DNA of 36,379 bases from Rouxiella badensis. Lineage in GTDB: Bacteria > Pseudomonadota > Gammaproteobacteria > Enterobacterales > Enterobacteriaceae. Below, one piece after another: positions 1-8,434 of the stretch. Positions within the stretch are counted from its first letter, which is position 1. The number at the start of each line of letters is the position of its first letter. Where the stretch lies: assembly GCF_002093665.1 (NCBI RefSeq), contig NZ_MRWE01000046.1, forward strand, positions 1-36,379, in the 5' to 3' direction. Made by a program: the position numbers and the translations under genes. The notes under the pieces are model-generated. The model was given only the letters and a program-made list of their open reading frames with translations. It was not told the DNA's origin and ran no database searches.

Positions 1-120
1 TTGGCCTGGGAAGGCCCCTTGGCTGGTCTGGGCCAGCGCCCAGCGTGCAAGGCACGTGCTTTTGACCTTAAAGACAAAGCGCGTGCTTTTGACCTTAAAG
101 ACGTTGAGATCTTAAAACCT
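1..120. repeat. Short tandem direct repeat at window edge
   Basis: A 21-bp unit (beginning CGTGCTTTTGACC) occurs identically at 55-75 and 82-102, a 27-bp period. A looser related stretch rich in TTAAAACCTTGACC follows at about 110-126. Positions 1-50 are GC-rich and contain a CTGGGC/GCCCAG inverted pair. On the minus strand the frame stays open through both copies, giving a 9-residue periodic peptide, but it has no start codon and is closed by an upstream stop, so I treat it as non-coding. The array may continue beyond the window. Confidence 0.6.
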
Positions 121-136
121 TGACCCAAAAAGCGCC

Positions 137-154
137 TCTGGGTCGCAACCCAGA
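137..154 (-). terminator. Possible terminator of the DUF1176 gene
   Basis: A perfect 7-bp stem (TCTGGGT 137-143, ACCCAGA 148-154) with a 4-nt loop lies just beyond the stop of the minus-strand gene. Read on that strand it is followed, after a five-base GC-rich gap, by a run of five T. The gap makes it weaker than a standard intrinsic terminator. Confidence 0.35.
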
Positions 155-168
155 AATCCCCCCCGTAT

Positions 169-1242
169 TTACTGGAATCTCGTCACCCACAGCACCGGCC
201 ACTGGCCACTCTTACTGTATCCGTCACAGCTTGGCTCTGACGCATACGCCGCAAGGCGGAAGGCTTTGCCGTCAAATAGCCAGCGTGAGGACACACCGCA
301 GTCGCCGAGTCCTCTGCCCTTGTCAAAGATGGAGAGGATGCCGGTCTTCTCGTCAAAATCGGCGTTGATCAACTCCGGCGGCTGGTCGTCGTCACCCGAT
401 TTGAACGGCATGTTCAGTACCAGATTGTCTGACTTATACGGTGCCTGACGCGACACGATATAGCCCAGCACGTAAAGGTTATAGGCCCCCATATCGCAAT
501 TCACCGTCATTAGCGCCTTTTCATTGCTGAGCGGGAACAGGTGAACCTCGCGTTCGGAGGGATCGAGGCTACAGTCGTTATTCTCGATATTGGTCGCAGT
601 ATTTTGCGTAATGGCCGAGATTTCTCCGTCAGTCAGCGGATGCGGCTCGTTGAAATGCGGTAGCAAAGGCGCGGCAGGCGCAGGCGGTACCGTAGAGGCC
701 GCTTTGTTGCCCCGGCTGGCCCAGGCGGTTTTGGTGCCTTCGCGCGACTGCTGCTGGTCAATGGCTAACAGTGCAGCCTTTAAACCATTCAGTGAGATGC
801 TCGGGCGCGTGCTCTGCTGAGAGTCCAGCTTGCCGCTCAGCTGAATGCTACTGCCGTCGCGGATTGAATTGACGAATTCGTTCACCACCACCCGGTTGAT
901 GCTGGCAATATGCTTCTTGCTCACGTCCCATTCGCGGCGGTTAAAATTGAGCGTTTTGCCGTTAAGCGTCAAGCGGTTGGCTATCGCAATATCCGAACTC
1001 TGCTCGTCACTGTTGCGTTGATAATCGATACTGACGCTGGCCCGTCCTTCCGGTCCGGCATCGCGAGTAAGTTGCAGCACAAGTCCCTGGCTGTCCTGCG
1101 AGCTTCTCGCAGAGCAGTGGTTCAGGTTGTCGCAACTGACCTGCCAATCGTTGTAAATTCGCTGCAGCGGATCAGCGTGAACGTAGCCGGTCATCAAGGT
1201 TGCCATTAACAGCAGCGGCGTAGCCATCCAATTGGGTATCAT
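169..1242 (-). CDS. DUF1176 family secreted protein
   Basis: A 357-residue protein of unknown function resembling the DUF1176 family. Residues 1 to about 23 form a signal peptide (hydrophobic core LLLMATLMTG, cleavage after VHA before DPLQ), so it should be exported to the periplasm. The first mature segment (DWQVSCDNLNHC) resembles the start of Invasion-associated-locus-B-like domains. Cysteines recur as SC..C, DC, NC, DC and SC, suggesting disulfides. The C-terminal half carries the DxxRGLGDCG and FxLxxY motifs I associate with DUF1176. A second ATG at 1227 would shorten the n-region. It is transcribed divergently from the next gene. No partner or reaction can be assigned from the sequence. 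Confidence 0.8.
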   Translation of the reverse strand: MIPNWMATPLLLMATLMTGYVHADPLQRIYNDWQVSCDNLNHCSARSSQDSQGLVLQLTRDAGPEGRASVSIDYQRNSDEQSSDIAIANRLTLNGKTLNFNRREWDVSKKHIASINRVVVNEFVNSIRDGSSIQLSGKLDSQQSTRPSISLNGLKAALLAIDQQQSREGTKTAWASRGNKAASTVPPAPAAPLLPHFNEPHPLTDGEISAITQNTATNIENNDCSLDPSEREVHLFPLSNEKALMTVNCDMGAYNLYVLGYIVSRQAPYKSDNLVLNMPFKSGDDDQPPELINADFDEKTGILSIFDKGRGLGDCGVSSRWLFDGKAFRLAAYASEPSCDGYSKSGQWPVLWVTRFQ

Positions 1243-1514
1243 TACATTTAAGCTCTTTTACGAAGTAAACCTTTAGATATTAACCTAAGCTGTGCAAAGA
1301 CTCTGCCCGAAAAGCATCATTTTTTTACCAGTAAATAGAAATGGATAGACTTGATTACGTCATAAAAAGCCTCAAACATTGTGGTAAAGCAGTGAAATAG
1401 TTTCACAGATGAGGTAATAAACACGTTTTGTTGCGGTGTTATACGCTTAAGAACACCCTAAGCTGATATTCTATCCGTTAGCATCGGTCATATTTTCAAA
1501 AGGTATATTTAGGG

Positions 1515-2720
1515 ATGGCGAAAGGTAACGACTTTAGTTTACTGACAATAAAAACAAAGATAATCCTGCTTATGCTCTCTCTGCTGTCTGCCTCAGCCAT
1601 GGCGGAAGAACCTCCCGTTGTGCTGACAGGAACCATTGGCCGCTCCGCCGTGGTCATGGAACTCGACCTCAACAAGCCTGAAGCCATTACGGGACGTTAT
1701 TTCTACGAGAAATATCATCTTGACCTGCCGCTAAACGGCACAGAAGAAGACGGTGAGCTGAGTTTGCAGGAAGGTACCGACGACTTTAACGATACGCCGC
1801 GCCCGACTCTCAGATTACAGTCAGACGGAAAATCAGGCTGGCAGGGAACCTGGTCTAATCCTCAGGGAAAAATCATGCCGATAGAGTTGACCCCGGCGCA
1901 GTTACCCGAAACAAATGCAGATCCTTTCCTGACCAAGCTCATCCACGACTCTCCTTACGAATATCTACGCCTGAGCAATCTACAGCTGGAGAAAGGCAAA
2001 GAGCAGACTTTTATGGATTATCCGTTGCAGTGGTGGCATGAACCGCAGTCCGGCGTGTCTTTGTTCACCCTCGCCTCTGGGTATCCCGAGGCTCAGCTCA
2101 AAGAAATCAACCAGCGTCTGATGGCCAGACTGTGGCAGGAAGTGATTGATTATCATAGCTGTATGCTCGGTGCAAGCCAGTTTGGCAGCGGTGAATTTGA
2201 ACAGAGCGTGACCCCGGAGCTACTCTCATCGACGGTGGTCAGCGTTAAGATTTCCACCAGCTACAGCTGCGGCGGCGCGCATCCGGACTTTGGTGACTCC
2301 CCGCTTAATCTCAATGCTAAAACGGGCGCACCGCTGTCGCTGGAAGATATTTTGTGGATTGGCAAAGAGAAGCCCTTTCACTACATGTACGCCGAAGATC
2401 ATGACGAACGTGGCAATAATGGCGTCAGTTTTGACGATTACTCGACCTATCGTGAAAAGAATTTTGCCCCGTGGCTGATTTCACAGTTTAAACAGCTTTA
2501 TCCGAGCGAGATGCAAAAACCTAAGGGTAACGATGACTGTGACTATAGTGATGCTGAAATCTGGTATTACCCGTCGTGGTATTTAACCCCCAAGGGGATC
2601 CATTTTGGGCCGTCGTTTGCACGTGCGATGCGCGACTGCGAAGGAACCAGCTGGTCTGTGCTGCCTTGGGCGGTGCGAACCCAGCATCAGGGGGGCGTTC
2701 CGCTTACCCTGCCACAATAA
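1515..2720 (+). CDS. Exported DUF3298/RsiV-like protein
   Basis: A 401-residue protein with an N-terminal signal sequence (KTKIILLMLSLLSASAMA, cleavage before EEPP at about residue 31), so probably periplasmic. The middle and C-terminal part (about residues 230-390) resembles the DUF3298 / RsiV C-terminal domain: a CGGAHP motif followed by an LNLNAKTGAPLSLEDIL stretch, and a late W/Y-rich segment ending in a conserved GIHFGPSFA-type turn. In Bacillus RsiV this fold is an anti-sigma factor/lysozyme inhibitor module; the Gram-negative relatives are mostly uncharacterised. There is no lipobox and no anti-sigma N-domain, so an anti-sigma role is not supported. A later ATG at 1572 would give a more compact signal peptide. 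It is divergent from the DUF1176 gene across 272 bp. Confidence 0.75.
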   Translation: MAKGNDFSLLTIKTKIILLMLSLLSASAMAEEPPVVLTGTIGRSAVVMELDLNKPEAITGRYFYEKYHLDLPLNGTEEDGELSLQEGTDDFNDTPRPTLRLQSDGKSGWQGTWSNPQGKIMPIELTPAQLPETNADPFLTKLIHDSPYEYLRLSNLQLEKGKEQTFMDYPLQWWHEPQSGVSLFTLASGYPEAQLKEINQRLMARLWQEVIDYHSCMLGASQFGSGEFEQSVTPELLSSTVVSVKISTSYSCGGAHPDFGDSPLNLNAKTGAPLSLEDILWIGKEKPFHYMYAEDHDERGNNGVSFDDYSTYREKNFAPWLISQFKQLYPSEMQKPKGNDDCDYSDAEIWYYPSWYLTPKGIHFGPSFARAMRDCEGTSWSVLPWAVRTQHQGGVPLTLPQ

Positions 2721-2774
2721 CGTCGCGATTCTACCTCTGACCGAGGCCCAAGCGGCCTGCGGTCAGAGCCGGTC

Positions 2775-3350
2775 TCAATCCAGCAGTCCGTTAATCTTCG
2801 CGTATTGCAGCAGAATGACCGCTTTTCCATCTTTAATTTCGCCGTTTTTAACCATCTCCAGCGCCTGGGTAAACGGCACTTCCAGCACCTCGATGTCTTC
2901 GTCCTCCACGCCACCGCCGTGGTTACTGCGGCTTTCCTCGTCATACTCGGCGGCAAAGAAGTGAATCAACTCGGTCACGCCACCGGGAGACATATACAGC
3001 TCGAACAGCTTCTCCACCTCACGAACCTGAAAACCAGTCTCTTCGATAGCCTCTTTACGGATGCAGTCCTCGGGTGAGTCCTCGTCGAGCAGCCCAGCGC
3101 AGGTCTCGATCAGCATGCCGTGATTATTATCGTTGAGATAGGTTGGAATGCGGAACTGCTTAACCAGCAGCACGCTTTGTTTAGGGCGGTTGTAAAGCAA
3201 AATAGTGGCACCATTGCCGCGATCGTAAACTTCGCGCTTATGGCGGACTGTGCTTCCGTCTTTCCTGACTAAATCATAGGTGTAGTTGCGCAGCGTGAAC
3301 CAATTGTCTGAGAGCAGTTTGTTATTGATGATTTCAATTTTAGCGGACAT
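2775..3350 (-). CDS. nudK: GDP-mannose pyrophosphatase NudK (Nudix hydrolase)
   Basis: A 191-residue Nudix hydrolase. NudK of E. coli cleaves GDP-mannose and related nucleotide sugars to GMP and sugar phosphate, with Mg2+. The Nudix box lies at residues 86-107 (GLLDED... then KEAIEETGF, with the two metal-binding glutamates of the EE pair). It is followed by the NudK/ADPRase-type [17 protein letters not shown] segment at about 116-132, which separates this subgroup from MutT. Length matches the family (191 in E. coli). The ATG is preceded by AGAGGCG at good spacing. It is divergent from narP. In E. coli nudK also lies a few genes from acrD, so the neighbourhood is conserved. Confidence 0.93.
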   Translation of the reverse strand: MSAKIEIINNKLLSDNWFTLRNYTYDLVRKDGSTVRHKREVYDRGNGATILLYNRPKQSVLLVKQFRIPTYLNDNNHGMLIETCAGLLDEDSPEDCIRKEAIEETGFQVREVEKLFELYMSPGGVTELIHFFAAEYDEESRSNHGGGVEDEDIEVLEVPFTQALEMVKNGEIKDGKAVILLQYAKINGLLD

Positions 3351-3425
3351 ATCGCCTCTGATTAAGTTACAACAATTTACTCATCGTAAAATGCAGGTAA
3401 AAAATGAGAAAGAATAGTTAGGTAC

Positions 3426-3467
3426 CAATGTTCCTAACATTGATAAAAATTGCATAGGCAGTATGCT
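3426..3467 (+). promoter_or_regulatory. Putative narP promoter with overlapping palindrome
   Basis: A perfect 7-bp inverted repeat, CAATGTT-CCT-AACATTG, spans 3426-3442. Its right arm overlaps a -35-like TTGATA (3440-3445, 5/6), followed after 16 bp by TATGCT (3462-3467, 4/6). This arrangement suits repression by a dimeric regulator. The start codon of narP is 42 bp downstream of the -10. It is inferred from sequence only. Confidence 0.45.
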
Positions 3468-3509
3468 CATAGGGATGGATGAAAGTAGCATGCAAAATGG
3501 AGCAGTCGC

Positions 3510-4250
3510 ATGGCAGACCAAAATTTCCCCTATTCAGAAAAATCGTTAACCGTTTTCCCCTCCTCAGTAGGCGGCGTCTCGTCGCAGCACACGTCGCTGA
3601 GTCACCCGGCTATCGCAACGGCGTCTGCCAAAAACTACAGCGTGATGATTGTTGACGATCACCCGCTGATGATCCGCGCCGTAGAGCAGCTGTTGAGCAA
3701 ATCACCCCGCCTGCACGTGGTCGCCAAGGCCAACAGCGGCGAAGAGGCGCTGGCCGCGGCCCGTATGGCCGACATCGACGCGATCGTTCTCGATTTAAAC
3801 ATGCGCGGCATGTCCGGTCTTGAAACACTGGTCGCACTGCGTGCTGAAGGCTGTCGGGCCAAAATCATTATCCTGACGGTGTCCGATTCCCCTTGCGATA
3901 TCGCCAACCTGATCAACGCAGGCGCGGACGCCTATCTGCTGAAAGACAGCGAACCTGAAGACTTGCTCGAGCAAATCCTGTTAACGGCTGACGGCAATAA
4001 CTTCCTCAGCGAGGATATCCAAAATTCCCTCGATGAGGAAAACAATAAAACCAACCCGCTGGAAAAACTGACCGATCGCGAAACCTGCGTGCTGAATGAG
4101 GTTGCCAAAGGCCAGTCAAATAAAGAGGTGGCGCGCGAACTGGCTATCTCGGAAGAAACGGTAAAGGTCCATATTCGCAATGTTTTGAGAAAGCTCGACG
4201 TGCGTTCACGCGTCGCGGCAACCGTGATGTTTCTGGAAAACAGGGCATAA
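3510..4250 (+). CDS. narP: NarL/FixJ-type response regulator, NarP-like
   Basis: A 246-residue two-component response regulator. The receiver domain spans about residues 43-165 with D49/D50, phospho-acceptor D95 (VLDLN), T123 and K145. A LuxR-type helix-turn-helix spans about 186-235 (LTDRE ... SNKEVARELAISEETVKVHIRNVL). Wording such as MIVDDHPLM, LDLNMRGMSGL, IIILTVSD and VRSRVAAT matches NarP, the nitrate/nitrite-responsive regulator served by NarQ and NarX. E. coli NarP is about 215 residues; here about 40 extra residues, rich in Ser and Pro, precede the receiver. The GGAG at 3499-3502 sits seven bases before this ATG and no ATG occurs between it and the receiver, so the extension looks real. 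No sensor kinase gene is adjacent. Confidence 0.82.
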   Translation: MADQNFPYSEKSLTVFPSSVGGVSSQHTSLSHPAIATASAKNYSVMIVDDHPLMIRAVEQLLSKSPRLHVVAKANSGEEALAAARMADIDAIVLDLNMRGMSGLETLVALRAEGCRAKIIILTVSDSPCDIANLINAGADAYLLKDSEPEDLLEQILLTADGNNFLSEDIQNSLDEENNKTNPLEKLTDRETCVLNEVAKGQSNKEVARELAISEETVKVHIRNVLRKLDVRSRVAATVMFLENRA

Positions 4251-4258
4251 GACACGCT

Positions 4259-4534
4259 TTACTCGATAGCCCCAATAATCTGCTGGCGGTGACTGTCAAT
4301 CCACTGCGGATTTAACGGCCCCCAGCTTTCAATCTGATAGTAACCGTCGTTATTACGGACTCCCTGCTGAACGAAGGCCAGCTCCAGGCCCATTCCCGGC
4401 AGAGCTTTTAGTACGTCCTGTAACGTGCGACGGGGCCAGCCGCTGAGCGCCATCAGTTTGGGTACGTTAGGGCGTTCATTATTTGCAATCAGCCAGCACA
4501 GGTAGAGCCGACGGGCGAAAACTGAATTCAGCAT
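4259..4534 (-). CDS. Small winged helix-turn-helix protein
   Basis: A 91-residue protein with a compact helix-turn-helix: helices at about residues 4-17 and 25-33 (VPKLMALSG), the turn WPRRT, a recognition helix TLQDVLKAL, then a two-stranded wing (LELAFVQQGVRNNDGYYQI). I recognise it as one of the uncharacterised enterobacterial winged-helix proteins but cannot name an orthologue. AGAGGG precedes the ATG at good spacing. It converges on narP with only 8 bp between the stop codons and diverges from acrD over 339 bp, so it could regulate either neighbour or itself. That role is inference. Confidence 0.7.
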   Translation of the reverse strand: MLNSVFARRLYLCWLIANNERPNVPKLMALSGWPRRTLQDVLKALPGMGLELAFVQQGVRNNDGYYQIESWGPLNPQWIDSHRQQIIGAIE

Positions 4535-4873
4535 AGGTTCCCTCTTTGCATCTCTAACATGTAAATAAATTGTTACTTTCTAAAATAGCGCAGTCGCGGT
4601 AGGCCACAAAAGCGCTAACCTCAATATCTTCATGTCTTTTTTACACCATCTCCTTTTTTTCTCCACGTTTTCTATGGCTATTACAGGTAAAGTGCTTGAG
4701 CGTAGAGGTTGATTTCACCCCCTAACGCAACATCAATTCGCTAACGAGTGTTGCAAAAAATTGCACAACGTTTGAAACCGATGACATAAAAATAGGCTAA
4801 TTTATTAATCTTTCCTGATGTTAATCACGCACGGCCTTATTAATCGAGATGCGCGTGGTAACGAGGTTTTGAC
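4535..4873. other. Intergenic control region of acrD and the winged-helix gene
   Basis: 339 bp without a gene between two divergent genes. It is AT-rich and holds the BaeR-like site at 4656-4673 and an imperfect inverted repeat around GTTGCAAAAAATTGCACAAC (4750-4769). The acrD ribosome site GAGG lies at 4863-4866. I could not find a promoter pair that clearly fits both hexamers; TTGCAC (4761) with CATAAA (4785) is the best weak candidate. Confidence 0.5.
4656..4673 (+). promoter_or_regulatory. Putative BaeR-binding site upstream of acrD
   Basis: TTTTTCTCCACGTTTTCT matches 13 of 18 positions of the published BaeR box (TTTTTCTCCATDATTGGC), with the first ten bases identical. BaeSR activates acrD and mdtABC in E. 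coli and Salmonella. The site ends 200 bp before the acrD start codon. The consensus is quoted from memory of the BaeR literature. Confidence 0.5.
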
Positions 4874-7800
4874 ATGGCTAACTTTTTTATCGATCGCCCA
4901 ATTTTTGCCTGGGTGCTGGCGATCATTATCTCTCTGGCGGGGATGCTTTCAATCCACAGTCTGCCGGTTGAACAATATCCTGCGCTTGCGCCTCCCAACG
5001 TGCGCATCACCGCCCAGTATCCTGGGGCCTCTGCGTCAATTGTTGAAAATACCGTCACCCAGATCATCGAGCAAAACATGACGGGCCTCGACAACCTGAT
5101 GTACATGTCGTCGCAGAGTAGTAACGATGGCAAGTCACAGATTACGCTAAGTTTTGAAGCCGGAACTGACCCTAACGAGGCTCTCCAACAGGTACAAAAC
5201 CAACTACAGCAGGCGTTGAAGCGTCTGCCGCAAACGGTGCAGACTCAGGGCGTGACCGTGTCGAAAACCGGTGATACCAACCTGATGATGGTGGCCTTCG
5301 TCTCCACCGACGGCAGCATGAGCAAGCAGGATATCTCCGACTATGTTGCCTCGAATATTCAGGACCCGATCAGCCGCGTGAGCGGAGTGGGTACCATCAA
5401 CGCCTATGGTACCCAGTATGCGATGCGCATCTGGCTCGATCCGAACAAGCTCAACAACTACAATCTCACTACCGCCGACGTCGTCACTGCCATTGAAAAC
5501 CAGAACAGTCAGGTGGCAGTCGGCCAACTCGGCGGCACGCCAGCGGTCGATCAGCAGGCCCTGAACGCCACGGTCAACGCGCAGTCGCAGCTGCAAACGC
5601 CGCAGCAGTTCCGGGATATTACGCTGCGCGTCAACGCTGACGGTTCTGACGTAACCCTCGGGCAGGTTGCGACCGTCGGGCTCGGCGCAGAGAACTACAA
5701 CTTCGACAGTCGCTACAACGGCCAACCCGCCTCGGGGATGGGCGTACAGCTCGCCTCAGGCGCTAACGAAGTGCAGACTGACACGCTGGTTCGCGCCAAG
5801 ATAAAAGAGCTATCGCAGTATTTCCCGCACGGTCTGAAAACCGAAATTGCCTACGAAACCACGCCTTTTGTTAAAGCGGCTATCACCGACGTGGTGAAAA
5901 CGCTGTTTGAAGCAATAGTCCTGGTGTTCCTGGTCATGTACCTGTTTCTGCAAAATTTCCGCGCCACGCTTATCCCGACAATCGCGGTACCGGTCGTACT
6001 GCTCGGCACCTTCGTGGTGCTGCATCAGTTCGGCTACAGTATCAACACGCTGACGATGTTCGCGATGGTGCTGGCTATCGGGCTTCTGGTCGATGACGCC
6101 ATCGTGGTGGTCGAAAACGTCGAACGGGTAATGAGTGAAGAGGGGCTGGCGCCACGAGAAGCCACCCGCAAGTCGATGGGGCAAATCCAGAGTGCGCTGG
6201 TGGGGATTACCATGGTGCTGTCCGCCGTTTTTGTGCCAATGGCCTTCTTCGGTGGTACGACCGGTGCCATCTATCGCCAGTTCTCGGTGACGATTGTCGC
6301 CGCGATGGTACTCTCGGTATTCGTCGCCCTTACTCTCACGCCCGCGCTGTGCTCCACTATTCTGAAGCCAATCCCGCAGGGACTTCACCACAGCAAGCGC
6401 GGTTTCTTTGGCTGGTTTAACCGGATGTTTGACAAGAATACTCGTCGCTACGAGCGTGGCGTCGGGCGCATCCTCCATCACGGTTTCCGCTATATGCTGG
6501 TATATCTGCTGCTGGTTATCGCGCTCGGCTTTATGTTCGTCAAGCTGCCAACCTCGTTCCTGCCGCAGGAAGACCGTGGCGTGTTCACCGTGCAAATTCA
6601 GCTGCCGCCGGGTGCGACCCTGCAGCAAACCACCAATGTGGTCTCACGCGTCGAGCAGTACTTCCTGACCAAAGAGAAGAAAGACGTGCTGTCGGTGTTC
6701 TCAACCCTGGGTTCGGGACCGGGCGGTAACGGCCAAAACGTGGCGCGTATGTTCGTCCGTCTGGCCGACTGGGACGACCGTACCTCCGGCAAGAATACCT
6801 CATTCGATATCATCGACAGGGCGACCAAGGAGTTCAGCAAGAATAAATACAATGACGCACGCATTATCGCCAGCAGCCCGCCGTCGATTAACGGTCTCGG
6901 TAACTCCTCCGGTTTCGATATGGAGCTTGAGGACCACGCGGGTCTCGGCCACGCCAAGCTCATGGCGGCGCGAGATTCGCTGCTCGACATGGCGGCAAAG
7001 AGTCCGCTGCTCTCACGCGTGCGCCACAATGGCCTCGACGATAGCCCACAGCTGCAAATCGATATCGACCAACACAAGGCGCAGGCGTTGGGTCTGAGCA
7101 TCGCTGATATCAACAGCACGCTTAGCACCGCCTGGGGCTCGACCTACGTGAATGACTTCGTTGACCGTGGCCGCGTTAAAAAAGTTTACGTGCAGGCCGA
7201 CGCGCCGTTCCGCATGCTGCCTGACGACGTGAACAAATGGTTTGTGCGCAACTCGGCGGGCACCATGGTGCCGTTCTCGGCCTTCACCACCTCACATTGG
7301 GAAACGGGTTCGCCGCGTCTGGAACGTTACAATGGCAGCTCGTCGCTCGAGATTGTCGGCGAGGCGGCCAACGGCGTCAGCAGCGGTGCTTCGATGGACG
7401 AAATGGAAAGGCTGGTCGCCAAACTGCCTTCCGGCATTGGTCTGGAATGGACCGGGATGTCGTATCAGGAGCGTCTGTCAGGCTCTCAGGCCCCTGCCCT
7501 GTATGCGATTTCGCTGCTAGTGGTGTTCCTGTGTCTGGCTGCGCTGTATGAGAGCTGGTCAATTCCGTTCTCGGTTATGCTGGTCGTGCCGCTCGGGGTG
7601 ATCGGCGCGGTTATCGCGACTTATCTGCGCGGGCTGGAAAACGACGTTTATTTCCAGGTCGGGATGCTGACCATCATCGGTCTGTCGGCCAAGAACGCCA
7701 TTCTTATCGTCGAATTTGCCAACGACCTCAACGTGCGCGGCAAGGCGCTGCTTGAGGCAACGCTGGAAGCCTCAAGAATGCGTTTGCGCCCTATCCTGAT

Positions 7801-8032
7801 GACCTCGCTGGCGTTTATCTTCGGCGTACTGCCGATGGCGACCAGTCAAGGTGCAGGCTCCGGCAGTCAGCATGCGGTCGGTACCGGCGTTATCGGTGGG
7901 ATGATTTCGGCCACGGTGCTGGCCGTGTTCTTCGTACCGCTGTTCTTCGTGCTGGTGCGCCGCCGTTTCCCGGGGAAAGGCGAACAACCGACCTTGATTA
8001 ACGAGATTATCGACACCGCACCAGAATCCTGA
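4874..8032 (+). CDS. acrD: AcrD-type RND multidrug efflux transporter
   Basis: A 1052-residue inner-membrane RND pump of the HAE-1 group. It exports drugs by proton antiport together with a periplasmic adaptor (AcrA) and TolC. The first segment [16 protein letters not shown] is the AcrB/AcrD signature. The proton-relay pair is D407/D408 ([13 protein letters not shown]), and the C-terminal half carries the matching Lys motif ([13 protein letters not shown]). Twelve membrane segments are evident: one at the start, five clustered at about 335-495, one near 540 and five after 870. Wording throughout follows AcrD rather than AcrB ([37 protein letters not shown]). AcrD of E. coli favours aminoglycosides and anionic drugs. 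The C-terminus is some 15 residues longer than the E. coli protein. No adaptor gene is adjacent, as is usual for acrD. Confidence 0.95.
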   Translation: MANFFIDRPIFAWVLAIIISLAGMLSIHSLPVEQYPALAPPNVRITAQYPGASASIVENTVTQIIEQNMTGLDNLMYMSSQSSNDGKSQITLSFEAGTDPNEALQQVQNQLQQALKRLPQTVQTQGVTVSKTGDTNLMMVAFVSTDGSMSKQDISDYVASNIQDPISRVSGVGTINAYGTQYAMRIWLDPNKLNNYNLTTADVVTAIENQNSQVAVGQLGGTPAVDQQALNATVNAQSQLQTPQQFRDITLRVNADGSDVTLGQVATVGLGAENYNFDSRYNGQPASGMGVQLASGANEVQTDTLVRAKIKELSQYFPHGLKTEIAYETTPFVKAAITDVVKTLFEAIVLVFLVMYLFLQNFRATLIPTIAVPVVLLGTFVVLHQFGYSINTLTMFAMVLAIGLLVDDAIVVVENVERVMSEEGLAPREATRKSMGQIQSALVGITMVLSAVFVPMAFFGGTTGAIYRQFSVTIVAAMVLSVFVALTLTPALCSTILKPIPQGLHHSKRGFFGWFNRMFDKNTRRYERGVGRILHHGFRYMLVYLLLVIALGFMFVKLPTSFLPQEDRGVFTVQIQLPPGATLQQTTNVVSRVEQYFLTKEKKDVLSVFSTLGSGPGGNGQNVARMFVRLADWDDRTSGKNTSFDIIDRATKEFSKNKYNDARIIASSPPSINGLGNSSGFDMELEDHAGLGHAKLMAARDSLLDMAAKSPLLSRVRHNGLDDSPQLQIDIDQHKAQALGLSIADINSTLSTAWGSTYVNDFVDRGRVKKVYVQADAPFRMLPDDVNKWFVRNSAGTMVPFSAFTTSHWETGSPRLERYNGSSSLEIVGEAANGVSSGASMDEMERLVAKLPSGIGLEWTGMSYQERLSGSQAPALYAISLLVVFLCLAALYESWSIPFSVMLVVPLGVIGAVIATYLRGLENDVYFQVGMLTIIGLSAKNAILIVEFANDLNVRGKALLEATLEASRMRLRPILMTSLAFIFGVLPMATSQGAGSGSQHAVGTGVIGGMISATVLAVFFVPLFFVLVRRRFPGKGEQPTLINEIIDTAPES

Positions 8033-8063
8033 GATTTATTAAAGGGATAATTAGCTCGACATG

Positions 8064-8091
8064 ATTAATTGCCTCAGCCGAGGCAATTAAT
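8064..8091. other. Strong 12-bp hairpin after acrD
   Basis: A perfect 12-bp inverted repeat (arms 8064-8075 and 8080-8091, loop AGCC) containing AATTGCCTC/GAGGCAATT. It has no T-run on either strand, so it is not a terminator by itself. It stands 10 bp before a second hairpin that does look like one and could protect the acrD mRNA 3' end. Confidence 0.55.
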
Positions 8092-8100
8092 AAAAATGAA

Positions 8101-8133
8101 AAAGGCGCTAAGAATATTAGCGCCTTTTATTAT
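8101..8133 (+). terminator. Intrinsic terminator of acrD
   Basis: Perfect 10-bp stem AAAGGCGCTA (8101-8110) / TAGCGCCTTT (8118-8127), loop AGAATAT, followed by TATTATT after the stem's T-run. An A-rich stretch on the other side means it may also stop transcription arriving on the minus strand. Confidence 0.85.
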
Positions 8134-8348
8134 TGAACGATTCTCAGTGAGATTATTTATTTACTTCCCTTGGCAGGTAAAATAAAAAGTTACACATAAC
8201 GTTCTCATCACCTGCTTGTTGTATTTTAAACAACTCTTTAAAAGCAAGTCTTATACAAGATGATGATGTTTATATCGGGTTCCCACGGGTGAAAACTGAT
8301 GCAACGACAGGATCTTGTTATTATCTTTATCACGGCAGTCTGCGGTTA

Positions 8349-8408
8349 TTAGCCACGCAGCATTGCGTCAATAAAGTCTTTCCAGTTCACTAATTCTTGC
8401 TCGACCAT
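8349..8408 (-). CDS. ypfM: Small protein YpfM (19 residues)
   Basis: A 19-codon gene encoding MVEQELVNWKDFIDAMLRG, followed by TAA. It closely matches E. coli YpfM (MIERELGNWKDFIEVMLRK as I recall it), a proven small protein encoded at exactly this place between acrD and yffB and on the opposite strand. GGGGAG lies four bases before the ATG, and a good promoter stands just upstream. Substitutions between the two are conservative (I/V, V/A, R/Q), which supports selection on the peptide. The sequence would form one amphipathic helix. Function is unknown; it is too short for standard gene callers. Confidence 0.92.
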   Translation of the reverse strand: MVEQELVNWKDFIDAMLRG

Positions 8409-8434
8409 TTTACTCCCCTTGATTAACGCTGGGG

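Noticed and set aside
3440-3456. FNR site upstream of narP
   Set aside because: TTGAT half-site is present, but the second half (ATTGC instead of ATCAA) does not match.
4818-5081. Plus-strand frame overlapping the acrD start
   Set aside because: It overlaps acrD in another frame, and shows no ribosome site or known motif.
5810-6628. 272-residue antisense frame inside acrD
   Set aside because: Mirror frame of a GC-rich coding gene; composition (many His, Gln, Arg) is typical of shadows and no homology is recognised.
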